DNA of 27,143 nt from NCBI GenBank assembly GCA_910578405.1, contig CAJTQO010000043.1, positions 1-27,143 of the forward strand, in the 5' to 3' direction. The first letter of the stretch is position 1. Every line of letters starts with the position of its first letter. Position numbers and translations under genes: made by a program. This document shows, in pieces, positions 8,398 through 16,377 of this stretch. Below the pieces are notes generated by a model. It saw nothing but the letters and a program-made list of their open reading frames with translations. It was not told where the DNA came from and made no database searches. Source of the DNA: an uncultured Lachnospiraceae bacterium. Its GTDB lineage: Bacteria > Bacillota > Clostridia > Lachnospirales > Lachnospiraceae.

Positions 8398-9027
8398 TTA
8401 ACATCCAATCACTTTCCGCAGCTTTCCTTTAATCCGCTGCAATGCATTGTCTGTTGATTTCCCATCCCGGCCCAATACCCTGGCAATCTGCATATAACCC
8501 ATGCCTGTAATATATAAATCCAACACCTGTTTTTCAAAAGCGCTTAACTCACGTTCAATAATTTTTTCCAGCCTTTCCACATTTTCCCGGTCAATCAACA
8601 GTTCTTCCGGGCTTTGCCCCGAGTTAGCCGTCAATATGTTCTGCAACTGCGCCTCTTCACCATCCTGCTCCCCGCCGTCCCCCGGGCTAACATGGCTGTA
8701 TAGCGAAATATAAGTATTCAACGGCGCGTGTTTCTGCCGTCCCGACGCCTGCACCGCTGTATACATCTGCCTGGAAATGCACAGGTCAGCAAAAGTAAAG
8801 AAGCTGGCGTCCCGCCCAATATCATAGTCCCGGACAGCTTTAAACAGTCCTATCATCCCTTCCTGAATCAGGTCGTCATTATCCGCGCCAAGAATGTACA
8901 TAGATTTCGCTTTGCTTTTTACCAGATGTTTATATTTATCCATAATGTAATCGGTAATCTGTTCTTCCCCGTCCCGCAGACGTACAATCAGTTCCTCATC
9001 GCTGTACTGTCCATACAAATCTTGCAT
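8398..9027 (-). CDS. sigH: RNA polymerase sigma factor SigH (sigma-30, Spo0H)
   Basis: The protein (209 residues from this start) is a sigma-70 family factor of the SigH type, which directs early stationary-phase and sporulation genes in Clostridia and Bacilli. Region 2 contains GADNDDLIQEGMIGLFKAVR and then FADLCISRQMYTAVQAS, followed by RQKHAPLNTYISL. Region 4 ends SAFEKQVLDLY..GMGYMQIA and KSTDNALQRIKGKLRKVI. These agree closely with Bacillus SigH in my memory. A possible earlier ATG at 9037-9039 overlaps the stop of the SGNH gene by one base (TAATG), but it has no ribosome binding site. The ATG at 9025-9027 has a run of seven G just upstream that fits one, so I use it. The gene closes the cysE-cysS-mrnC-rlmB cluster. 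Bacillus has yacP before sigH; here an SGNH hydrolase gene takes that position. Confidence 0.95.
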   Translation of the reverse strand: MQDLYGQYSDEELIVRLRDGEEQITDYIMDKYKHLVKSKAKSMYILGADNDDLIQEGMIGLFKAVRDYDIGRDASFFTFADLCISRQMYTAVQASGRQKHAPLNTYISLYSHVSPGDGGEQDGEEAQLQNILTANSGQSPEELLIDRENVERLEKIIERELSAFEKQVLDLYITGMGYMQIARVLGRDGKSTDNALQRIKGKLRKVIGC

Positions 9028-9038
9028 ATTCCCCCCCA

Positions 9039-11777
9039 TTACTGAATAACAATGGCCTCACCGCCATATTCATAATCTTTTGTGCCATCCGCTCCATTCG
9101 CATCGGACACTGGCCCATCCGGCACGCTGTTATGCTGTCCTCCCTGCCCAGCGCCAGTTCCGGGCGTCCCGGATGTCCCTGTTTCCATATCGGCTCCAGA
9201 TTCCTTGCGCGTTCCATCCTCCGCTCCCCCCGCATCGGTTCCAGGCGTTCCGGCTTCTGCTGTCCCTGTACCGGTTCCAGACGCTCCAGGAGTTCCCGCT
9301 TCCGTCGTCCCTGTGCCGGTTCCAGACGCTCCCGCTTCCGCCGCCCCTGTACCGGTTCCAGGCGTTCCGGCTTCTGCCGTCCCTGTGCCGGTTCCAGACG
9401 CTCCCGTTCCTGCCGGAGGCGTCTGTACCGGATCTATCACTACGGCGTCTTCTGCCACTTTTTTATTGTTCTCTTCCGCTTTCGCTGCCTCCTCTCTCTC
9501 CCGTTCCAGCCTTTCCTGCTCGGCACGCAGACGTTCTTCCTCAATCCGCTTTGCCTCTTCCGGCGTTAGCTTACGTTGCGGGGCCGGAGAAGTTTCCGCA
9601 TTGAGTCCATTGCCGCTGATGGTGTCTTCTGCCGCTGGCTGTGCCGAATTGCTGCTGACTGTGCCATCCGCCAGGATGTCCGCGCCATTCCCGCTAACTG
9701 TGTCATCCATCTGGACGCCCGCGCCGTTCCCGCTGACTGTGTCCTGCCCTTTGGAATCTCCGCTTTCCAATCCTTCGTTCTGCACGATTTCTATAACCCC
9801 TCTTGCCATATGCTCTGCCAATATCTGATACCCATCCGGATTTCCATGCACGCCGTCCGGCATATAGGTTGAAATAACCTGTGCGTCATGAGTGTCCAGA
9901 ATATTGGAATTATATAAGTCAATCACATCAATGTCATACTGCGCCGCCAATTCTTTCACAGCTTTGGCATACACGTTTTGTGGAAGCAGATAGTCTCTTT
10001 GCGCCCGCAGATAATCATGAAGCACGTTTGGAAGCGGTGTGGCAAATATAATCTTTGCATCCGGGTAATCTTTTTTCAGCCCCCGCATCAGTTCATCCAC
10101 ATCGCCATAAAATGTCCTGGCCTTTTTTTCTTCCAAACTCCCCAGTTCCTTTGCCGATGCGGCGAACCCGTCATTAGCGCCTCCAAATACCAATATAATG
10201 TCAGAGTCTTTGGGGATTTCTTTATAGCGATCCACAAACGCGTTGTCCCAATACCTTCCATAGGAAGAACCGCCAATTCCCAGGTTATAAACCTCTTCCG
10301 CCTGCAAAATGTCTTTCATTTTAGAAGGATAGGAATACTGTTGGTAATTTTCCATTTTATCCAAATTGCTGCCAGCCGTGATGCTGTCCCCCAGGCAGGC
10401 AATCTTAATATCCGAAAAATCATAGCTGCTGTTCTCGATATACTCCCTATCCGCGCCGTTTGTCTCCATAGTTTCTGAATAAGAAGAACGTATTTTTCTC
10501 CTTTCTTCCAAACTCATTTCCGGGATATCCCTTACATAGGGTATTACCCTTCCATCCACTACAGCGTTCCCTGATATGGTATCTTCTGATACAGCTTCCG
10601 TTACATTCCCGGATACTGTCTCCTCCCCCTGGGCTCCTTCCAAAGCTGCCGCTCCATTTCCTGACACGGTATCCTCTTTCGTCTCTTCCGGCACAATGAT
10701 TGCTCCATTTCCTGACACCGTATCCTCCTTAGTCTCTTCCGGTACGGCTGTCCCATTTCCTGACACCGTATCCTTTTCTTCCTCTCCCTCTGGCGTTTTG
10801 CCTGCATTGCCTGATACGGTATTTTCCACTTCTTCCGGCTCTTTCTCCGGTGGCTTGGGCGCTGGTGGCTTAGGCGCCGGAGGAGCGTCTATAACAATAG
10901 CTCCCTCTGCCGCTTCCTCCAAGTCCTGTTGGTTTATATCCGGCACAGACGCAGCGCCTTCGTTTTCAGCCTGTCCGCCCGGTTGGCTTTCCCCTTCTCC
11001 CGGCGTTGTTTGATTATCTGTTGTTTCTTGTCCGGTTCCCACTACTAAAGCCTGATTCTCAGGCTGCGGCCCGGATGATTGCTGCCCTTCCCCTGCCGTT
11101 GTCTCGTTTCCGGGCATTCCTTGCCCTTCCCCTGCCGTTGTCTCGTTTCCGGGCATTCCCTGCCCTTCCCCTGCCGTCTGGCTGTCTGTTATGTCCTGCC
11201 CATTTTCTTGCGCCGTCTGACTGTCTGGAACTTCCTGGTTATTTCCAGTTCCATCCTGTTCTCCAGGCATTCCCTGCCCTTCCGCCGGCGCCTGTCCTTC
11301 ATCTCCAGGCGTTTCCTGCGGTATTTCATCTATTACAATTGCACCGGAAGAAGCTTCCACTGCTTCATCCATTCCTTCGCCTGACGCTTCCTGTCCCTGG
11401 CCGCTTTCCTGTCCTTCCGGCTCCTGTCCGTTTTCCTCGCCTCCGGCCCCTTCCCCATCTTCACTGTTTTCCGTAAACTGCCCGTTCCCGTCTCCTTCTT
11501 CCCACTCCTGCCATTCATCCAACACCAAGACTGAATTCACCTGCTCATCCAAAAATACTTGCAAAGCTTCTGCATCCCCAGCCAGTTCTTCAATCTGCAC
11601 CCGCACGCTGTCAATTTCCTGCTGCACTTCGTCATGCCTTGCCGCCCATTCCTTCTCCTGTTTCTTATCCTGGTAATAACCATACCCTTTGAAAACCAGC
11701 GCCGCTGCCAGCATAATTGCCAGCACGCCGATTACCGTCAATAAATTTTTCTGCATTTGATCCGTACCCTTTTTCAT
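9039..11777 (-). CDS. Membrane-anchored SGNH/GDSL hydrolase with VSGN and GAIVID repeats
   Basis: This 912-residue protein is an extracytoplasmic SGNH esterase/acyl-hydrolase inside long low-complexity arms. One membrane segment lies at residues 11-30 with a short cytoplasmic N-terminus, then a short coiled coil (40-70). The catalytic domain spans about 455-665: block I GDSITAGS with nucleophile S465, block II GIGGSSYG, block III GGAND (N535), and block V DGVH with D641 and H644. Six copies of a DTVSGN-type motif precede it and four follow (one is TVSSN). A second motif, GAIVID or close variants, occurs near 145, 292, 777 and at the very C-terminus (EAIVIQ). Other stretches are Gly/Glu/Gln-rich, Pro-Lys, a charged helix (735-775) and Gly-Thr-Ala-rich. 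The ATG follows AGGAGG by five bases. Substrate is unknown; removing acetyl groups from wall polysaccharide is one possibility. It is probably transcribed with rlmB and sigH. Confidence 0.85.
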   Translation of the reverse strand: MKKGTDQMQKNLLTVIGVLAIMLAAALVFKGYGYYQDKKQEKEWAARHDEVQQEIDSVRVQIEELAGDAEALQVFLDEQVNSVLVLDEWQEWEEGDGNGQFTENSEDGEGAGGEENGQEPEGQESGQGQEASGEGMDEAVEASSGAIVIDEIPQETPGDEGQAPAEGQGMPGEQDGTGNNQEVPDSQTAQENGQDITDSQTAGEGQGMPGNETTAGEGQGMPGNETTAGEGQQSSGPQPENQALVVGTGQETTDNQTTPGEGESQPGGQAENEGAASVPDINQQDLEEAAEGAIVIDAPPAPKPPAPKPPEKEPEEVENTVSGNAGKTPEGEEEKDTVSGNGTAVPEETKEDTVSGNGAIIVPEETKEDTVSGNGAAALEGAQGEETVSGNVTEAVSEDTISGNAVVDGRVIPYVRDIPEMSLEERRKIRSSYSETMETNGADREYIENSSYDFSDIKIACLGDSITAGSNLDKMENYQQYSYPSKMKDILQAEEVYNLGIGGSSYGRYWDNAFVDRYKEIPKDSDIILVFGGANDGFAASAKELGSLEEKKARTFYGDVDELMRGLKKDYPDAKIIFATPLPNVLHDYLRAQRDYLLPQNVYAKAVKELAAQYDIDVIDLYNSNILDTHDAQVISTYMPDGVHGNPDGYQILAEHMARGVIEIVQNEGLESGDSKGQDTVSGNGAGVQMDDTVSGNGADILADGTVSSNSAQPAAEDTISGNGLNAETSPAPQRKLTPEEAKRIEEERLRAEQERLEREREEAAKAEENNKKVAEDAVVIDPVQTPPAGTGASGTGTGTAEAGTPGTGTGAAEAGASGTGTGTTEAGTPGASGTGTGTAEAGTPGTDAGGAEDGTRKESGADMETGTSGTPGTGAGQGGQHNSVPDGPVSDANGADGTKDYEYGGEAIVIQ

Positions 11778-11876
11778 AACTACCTCCTCTTATTGCCATA
11801 CAGCCGCACAAATCCAGATACAGGTCTTTCGGAAAGCATTTTCAAACGCACCCGGAACTATATACGCGCCAAACCA

Positions 11877-12626
11877 TTATTTTATGCCGCCCAAACGCTG
11901 TCTGACAATCTCATACGCAAACACCCCTGCCGCCACCGATGCATTCAGGGAATCAATATCCCCTTTCATTGGTATCGACGCCACAAAATCACATTTCTCC
12001 TTTACCAGTCTGCCTACCCCGTTTCCTTCGCTGCCAATTACCAGCCCTATCGGGCCTTTCAAATCCAACTGGTACATCTGCGCGCCATCCATATCCGCAC
12101 AGACAAACCAAAGTCCGCGCTTCTTCAAATCCTCTATTGTTTTTGCCAGGTTCGTTACTTTTGCCACCAAAGTGTAATTCAAAGCGCCTGCCGAAGCCCT
12201 GGCTACTGCTGCCGTCAGCCCTGCCGCACGGTTTTTCGGAATAATCACCCCATGGGCGCCCGCCACGTTTGCGGTACGGATTACCGCTCCCAGGTTATGG
12301 GGATCTTCCACATTATCCAACAAAAGCAAAAACGGCGGTTCCCCCTTTTCCTCCGCCAGCTTTAGCATGTCTTCCACTTCCGCGTACCCATAAGCCGCCG
12401 CATAAGCAATCACTCCTTGGTGTTTGCCTGTTTCCGACATCTGGTCCAGACGCTCCCTGGATACAAACCTTACCACCGTATCCTGCTTCTTTGCTTCCCG
12501 CTTCACCGTTGCAATGGGGCCATCCTGGCAGCCATCCTGGATAAATACCTTATCTATTGTCTTCCCGGAACGGAATGCCTCAATCACCGCATTCCTTCCC
12601 TCTATCGTAAATTCCTCGTATCTCAT
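11877..12626 (-). CDS. rlmB: 23S rRNA 2'-O-methyltransferase, RlmB/TrmH (SpoU) family
   Basis: The protein (249 residues) is a SpoU-type knotted methyltransferase that puts a 2'-O-methyl group on ribose in RNA; RlmB targets G2251 of E. coli 23S rRNA. The N-terminal substrate-binding domain begins RYEEFTIEGRNAVIEAF. The three family motifs are NVEDPHNLGAVIRTANVAGA, then IGLVIGSEGNGVGRLVKEKC, then SLNASVAAGVFAYEIVRQRL. The chosen ATG (12624-12626) has GGAGG five bases upstream and gives the usual family length. A longer frame starting at a GTG 21 codons earlier lacks such a site. It lies between mrnC and the SGNH gene, as in the conserved cysS-mrnC-rlmB-sigH order. A related target such as another 23S position cannot be excluded. 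Confidence 0.93.
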   Translation of the reverse strand: MRYEEFTIEGRNAVIEAFRSGKTIDKVFIQDGCQDGPIATVKREAKKQDTVVRFVSRERLDQMSETGKHQGVIAYAAAYGYAEVEDMLKLAEEKGEPPFLLLLDNVEDPHNLGAVIRTANVAGAHGVIIPKNRAAGLTAAVARASAGALNYTLVAKVTNLAKTIEDLKKRGLWFVCADMDGAQMYQLDLKGPIGLVIGSEGNGVGRLVKEKCDFVASIPMKGDIDSLNASVAAGVFAYEIVRQRLGGIK

Positions 12627-12700
12627 GAAAGCCTCCGTTTCTCCCAATGCCATCCTTTCCTTATGTAAATGACATTGCCGTTTTTCCACTTCCTATCCTT

Positions 12701-12729
12701 ATTATATAACAGAAACGCTCCGTCATATC
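12701..12729 (-). promoter_or_regulatory. Possible promoter for rlmB-SGNH-sigH
   Basis: In the 214-bp gap before rlmB the minus strand has a perfect -10 box TATAAT (12701-12706), with TG a few bases before it. The -35 position (about 12724-12729, GATATG) is poor. It could give sigH its own start site apart from the T-box-controlled cysE-cysS message. Confidence 0.35.
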
Positions 12730-12840
12730 CACCCTTTTTACGAATATTAAGCGATTCTTAAACAAATATTAATTTCTTTTCCCTTTCCGCCGCTCCCTCC
12801 CCTGTTTTAAAAAAGCAGCCATCCCATCCCAATTCCCCCG

Positions 12841-13281
12841 CTATATTTCCAGCCCAAGTTTTTCAAACCCAAGCTTCACTAACCCAATGGCCCTGTCCAT
12901 CTCATCCTTCAAATACAGATACCCCACCAGCGCTTCTAACCCGGTGGCTTTCCGGTATTCCAACACCGATGCGTTTTTTGCCGTGGTATAAGATTTTGCG
13001 TTCCTTCCCCTTTTATACACAGCCTCTTCCTCTCCAGTCAGGTTTTCCTGCAGGATGTCCGCCATTGCCGCCTGCGTTCCGGCCCGTACATATTGGGACG
13101 CTATTTTATGCAGTTCATTAGTCGCACGGTTCCCCCTCTCCACTACCACAGTGCGGATTATCACATCATAAATACTGTCTCCAATATACGCAAGCGTAAG
13201 AGGCGAATACTCCCTGATATCCACCTCTTTGCACGCAAATTCCTTTTTCAGTTGCCCTAACAGGCTCAAACCCTCTTCCAT
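12841..13281 (-). CDS. mrnC: Mini-ribonuclease 3 (Mini-III)
   Basis: The protein (146 residues) is an RNase III catalytic domain without a double-stranded-RNA-binding domain, the hallmark of Mini-III, which matures the ends of 23S rRNA in Bacilli and Clostridia. The active-site helix is LAYIGDSIYD (D35), and the second acidic site is E116 in LEALVGYLYLK. The basic stretch KRGRNAKSYTTAKNAS is typical of the family. The ATG at 13279-13281 lies inside the last codons of cysS (16-bp overlap) with a GAGG site upstream, so translation is probably coupled. Confidence 0.94.
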   Translation of the reverse strand: MEEGLSLLGQLKKEFACKEVDIREYSPLTLAYIGDSIYDVIIRTVVVERGNRATNELHKIASQYVRAGTQAAMADILQENLTGEEEAVYKRGRNAKSYTTAKNASVLEYRKATGLEALVGYLYLKDEMDRAIGLVKLGFEKLGLEI

Positions 13282-14675
13282 TTCACACCCTCACGGGTAT
13301 CCTCCAACAGAATCCCTTTGTTTAACAGCTCTTCCCTTATTTCATCCGCACGGGCAAAATCCTTCGCTTTCCTTGCCGCCTGCCTTTGCGCAATCAATTC
13401 CTCAATGTCCCCATCCAGCAATTCCTCTTTCTTCTCCACCTTCAGGCCGCAAATATCGGACAGTTCCACAATCCGTCCTTTCAAAGCTCCCAAAAACGGC
13501 GCGCTGCTGCTTTCCTTTGCATGGGTATTGGCAAATTTCACCAGCTCAAAGATAGCGGCAATCGCATCTGCCGTATTAAAATCATCATCCATGGCTTCGT
13601 CAAATTTCGCCGTAAACCCATCCAGTTCCTTCGCCAGATTTTTCTCTTCCTCTGTCATTTCCCTGCCGGAAGCGTTTTGCAGCAGGAAATTCAGATTATC
13701 CACACTGTTTAAAATCCTCCCATACCCGTTCCCTGCCGCTTCCATCAGTTCACTGCTGAAGTTCAGCGGGCTTCTGTAATGCGCCGAAAGCATAAAAAAC
13801 CTTAAAATCTGCAAATCATATTTTCCGGCGATATCCCTTACCGTAAAGAAATTTCCCGCGGACTTGGACATTTTCTTATGGTCAATGTTTAAGAAAGCAT
13901 TGTGCATCCAATACTTGGCAAAGGTCTTCCCGTTAGCCGCCTCGGATTGCGCAATCTCATTTTCATGATGGGGAAACACCAAATCCTCCCCGCCCGCATG
14001 AATGTCTATTTCATCGCCCAAATACCGTTTACTCATCACCGAGCATTCGATATGCCAGCCCGGACGGCCTTCGCACCAGGGCGATTCCCAATAAGGCTCT
14101 CCTTCTTTTTTCGGCTTCCATAGGACAAAGTCCAAAGCGTCTTCTTTCTGATTTTCCCCGGAAACTAACAGGGAACGGTTCCCTCCTTGCAAATCATCCA
14201 GGTTTTTGTGGGACAATTTCCCATATTCCCTGAAATTGCGGGTCCGAAAATACACCGTACCGTCCTCCGCCTGATAAGCATACCCTTTCTCCATCAATGT
14301 CCGAATCATGTCCAGCATCCCGCCGATTTCATTGGTCGCCAGCGGATGCATGGTAGCGGGCTTTACATTCAAAGCCTCCATGTCTTTTTTACACTCTGCA
14401 ATATAGCGCGTGGAAATAACGCTTGCTTCCACCCCTTCTTCCACTGCCTTCTTAATAATCTTATCGTCCACATCGGTAAAATTGGATACGTAATTCACCG
14501 CATATCCTTTATGCTCCATATACCGCCGCACGGTGTCAAATACAATCATCGGTCTGGCATTCCCGATATGAATCAGGTTGTAAACCGTAGGCCCGCATAC
14601 ATACATCCTCACCTTTCCCTCTTCGATTGGTATAAATTCTTCCTTTTTTTTCGATAACGTATTATAAATCTTCAT
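13266..14675 (-). CDS. cysS: Cysteinyl-tRNA synthetase
   Basis: This 469-residue class I aminoacyl-tRNA synthetase attaches cysteine to tRNA-Cys in the cytoplasm. It starts MKIYNTLSKKKEEF, has the HIGN signature at 36-39 (HIGH-type) and KMSKS at 268-272. The zinc that selects cysteine should be held by C27 (YVCGPTVYN), C211 (HIECSV), H236 and E240 (FPHHENE). The C-terminal DALR-like and anticodon-binding parts are complete, ending GILLEDTREGVKWKRV. The length is normal. It follows cysE by 124 bp, and both lie behind the T-box leader at 15632-15907. Confidence 0.97.
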   Translation of the reverse strand: MKIYNTLSKKKEEFIPIEEGKVRMYVCGPTVYNLIHIGNARPMIVFDTVRRYMEHKGYAVNYVSNFTDVDDKIIKKAVEEGVEASVISTRYIAECKKDMEALNVKPATMHPLATNEIGGMLDMIRTLMEKGYAYQAEDGTVYFRTRNFREYGKLSHKNLDDLQGGNRSLLVSGENQKEDALDFVLWKPKKEGEPYWESPWCEGRPGWHIECSVMSKRYLGDEIDIHAGGEDLVFPHHENEIAQSEAANGKTFAKYWMHNAFLNIDHKKMSKSAGNFFTVRDIAGKYDLQILRFFMLSAHYRSPLNFSSELMEAAGNGYGRILNSVDNLNFLLQNASGREMTEEEKNLAKELDGFTAKFDEAMDDDFNTADAIAAIFELVKFANTHAKESSSAPFLGALKGRIVELSDICGLKVEKKEELLDGDIEELIAQRQAARKAKDFARADEIREELLNKGILLEDTREGVKWKRV

Positions 14676-14799
14676 TTTCCCGCTTCTCCTCTTTTTCCAC
14701 GTTTCCCATGTTTCCCCATTTCCAGTTTTCCCCTGTTACGCGCCTTTTTATTCCAATCTATGGCCTGGCCGCCTGGCTTGCCTGAGCAAACGATACCTC

Positions 14800-15510
14800 T
14801 TAATCTGTGCCATTGACCGGTTCTTTCTGCTGTCTCTCCTTCTTCAACTGCCTTTGCAGTTCCCTCACTGTCCCTTCCAGTTCTAGCAGGCGGTTCGTCA
14901 GCTCACTGTTGGCGCGCTGTAAATTGGAAATATCCTCCTTTACCGGATCCGGCAGGTTCGTCTGGTCCATCTCTTCCTGAGGGAAACATTGCTTGCTGCG
15001 CTTCACCACACGCCCCGGCACCCCCACCACCGTAGAGCCACAAGGCACCTCCGCCAATACCACGCTCCCGGCGCCAATCTTGGAATTGTCCCCGATTTTA
15101 AAAGAACCTAACACCTTTGCGCCTGCGCTTATCATTACATTGTTGCCCACGGTCGGGTGACGTTTGCCATGCTCTTTCCCTGTGCCGCCCAGCGTAACGC
15201 CCTGATACAACGTTACATTGTCTCCAATTACCGTAGTTTCCCCAATAATTACCCCATTGCCATGGTCTATAAAAAAACCTTTCCCAATTTCCGCCCCCGG
15301 ATGTATCTCAATCCCCGTTTTGCGCACTCCCCGCTGGGATACCCATCTAGCCAGAAAATAATGTTTCTTCAAATACAATTTGTGCGCCACCCGGTAATGC
15401 AGCATCACTTTAAAGCTTGGATATAAAAAAACTTCCATGGAAGAATGGATGGCTGGATCCCTTTCCCGAATCACGGCAACCTCTTCCTGTATCCTTTTCA
15501 CCAAACCCAT
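14800..15510 (-). CDS. cysE: Serine O-acetyltransferase
   Basis: The 236-residue protein transfers acetyl from acetyl-CoA to L-serine, giving O-acetylserine, the first step of cysteine synthesis. It has an N-terminal helical part (RDPAIHSSMEVFLYPSFKVM), then a left-handed beta-helix of hexapeptide repeats. The active-site histidines lie in IDHGNG (H83) and KRHPTVG (H118). The C-terminal ~60 residues form a charged coiled coil. It resembles the shorter EpsC/CysE type of Firmicutes. The ATG at 15508-15510 has AGGAGG seven bases upstream; a longer in-frame reading to 15618 runs back into the leader RNA and is rejected. Control is through the upstream T-box. Confidence 0.94.
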   Translation of the reverse strand: MGLVKRIQEEVAVIRERDPAIHSSMEVFLYPSFKVMLHYRVAHKLYLKKHYFLARWVSQRGVRKTGIEIHPGAEIGKGFFIDHGNGVIIGETTVIGDNVTLYQGVTLGGTGKEHGKRHPTVGNNVMISAGAKVLGSFKIGDNSKIGAGSVVLAEVPCGSTVVGVPGRVVKRSKQCFPQEEMDQTNLPDPVKEDISNLQRANSELTNRLLELEGTVRELQRQLKKERQQKEPVNGTD

Positions 15511-15631
15511 ATCTACGCCTCCTGCTGTTGGAATGACCTTCTGGTTCCATCTCCATCCGCCGACGGACTTTCTAAGCCGACTAACTAAAAGAAAGGTAAA
15601 AGAAAAACCCCGCCCCATTTTAACCTGCGTT

Positions 15632-15656
15632 AAAAAGAGACGGAGTCACTCCGCGG
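15632..15656 (-). terminator. T-box regulated intrinsic terminator
   Basis: On the minus strand CGGAG TGA CTCCG (15641-15653), extended by GAGA against TCTC around a bulge, is followed by five T (15632-15636). It uses the 3' part of the T-box motif, so it competes with the antiterminator form. Confidence 0.7.
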
Positions 15657-15907
15657 TTCCACTCTCATTGAAGGCATATGTTCCCGCCTTCCTCTTGTAT
15701 CGCGTAACGCGCTTCCACGGGTCCGGATACTGCACTGGCGCAACATGCGTTAAATTGCTCCAGACATTTCCCCGGGCCAGCTCACAGATGCACTTGGGCT
15801 ATCCTTCCGTTGGGACTGCTTCCAGCCAATGGCGCTCCCTCTCTGTAACCTTCAGATAACTTACTCTCTCTGTTCACAGCTTTTCTTCTATCCAGTTATT
15901 TTCTTCT
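15632..15907 (-). ncRNA. T-box leader (tRNA-Cys sensing) of cysE-cysS
   Basis: Reading the minus strand, the T-box sequence GAGTGGAACCGCGG is present (core TGGAACCGCG at 15652-15661) and is followed by a terminator hairpin. Upstream is a stem I with an AGAGAGAGTA segment and GGCTGGAAG. The specifier candidate is TGC at 15790-15792 followed by A, in the 3' side of stem I, which means cysteine and fits the genes controlled. Uncharged tRNA-Cys would pair with the specifier and the bulge and let transcription pass. Confidence 0.88.
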
Positions 15908-15913
15908 TATCAC

Positions 15914-15942
15914 AGAATATGCAATCTTACCGGATTTGTCAA
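15914..15942 (-). promoter_or_regulatory. Promoter of the T-box / cysE-cysS operon
   Basis: On the minus strand: -35 TTGACA (15937-15942), 17-bp spacer, -10 TATTCT (15914-15919). Transcription should start near 15907, just before the T-box stem I. Confidence 0.8.
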
Positions 15943-16003
15943 TCCCTTTTCACCCAAATCCTGCGAAAACCGGCAGAGGCGTCTGGCAAATAACGGACGG
16001 ATT

Positions 16004-16372
16004 TCATGTTTGCATCGGCGTTCCCACTTCAATCAGATTTCCGTCCAAATCATAAAATCGGATTGCTTTTTGTCCCCAGCTATGCGTCATAAGCCGGTTC
16101 ACATATCGGATTGTGGGATACAACTCCTCCAGCTTTTCAACAAACGCTTCTATATCCGGTTCCTCAAAATACAATTCACAGGAGTTGCTTTCAGGAATAA
16201 CGTCTTTTCCCAAAAACCCCTTCCAAATTTGCTCATCCTGAAGCACAAGACCTTCCGTTAAAATCATATTGCCATCATTGTCCAGCGCCATATTCAGGCC
16301 AAACAGGTCATGATAAAACCGTTTCGCCTTTTCAATGTCTTTTACAACCACCAAAATGTTTTTTAATTTCAT
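16004..16372 (-). CDS. VOC (glyoxalase/bleomycin-resistance fold) family protein
   Basis: The small protein (122 residues) has the paired beta-alpha-beta-beta-beta modules of the vicinal oxygen chelate superfamily. The first module begins LKNILVVVKDIEKAKRFYHD, and the second ends with the signature IRFYDLDGNLIEVG, which carries the usual C-terminal metal-ligand Glu. Members include glyoxalase I, dioxygenases and antibiotic-binding proteins; nothing here fixes a substrate. The ATG at 16370-16372 has AGGTG six bases upstream and is preferred over a GTG at 16379-16381 that would overlap the hflX stop. It is the last gene of the ispF-GNAT-hflX run. Confidence 0.8.
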   Translation of the reverse strand: MKLKNILVVVKDIEKAKRFYHDLFGLNMALDNDGNMILTEGLVLQDEQIWKGFLGKDVIPESNSCELYFEEPDIEAFVEKLEELYPTIRYVNRLMTHSWGQKAIRFYDLDGNLIEVGTPMQT

Positions 16373-16377
16373 AGTTT

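Noticed and set aside
9080..11476. Several plus-strand frames of 100-250 codons over the SGNH gene
   Set aside because: They come from its GC-rich low-complexity coding sequence and show Pro/Ser/Arg-rich nonsense proteins.
12627..12689. Longer rlmB start
   Set aside because: It would begin at a GTG without a ribosome binding site, while the ATG at 12626 has GGAGG.
15511..15618. Longer cysE start
   Set aside because: The extra 36 codons lie at the end of the T-box leader; the internal ATG has AGGAGG and fits the family.
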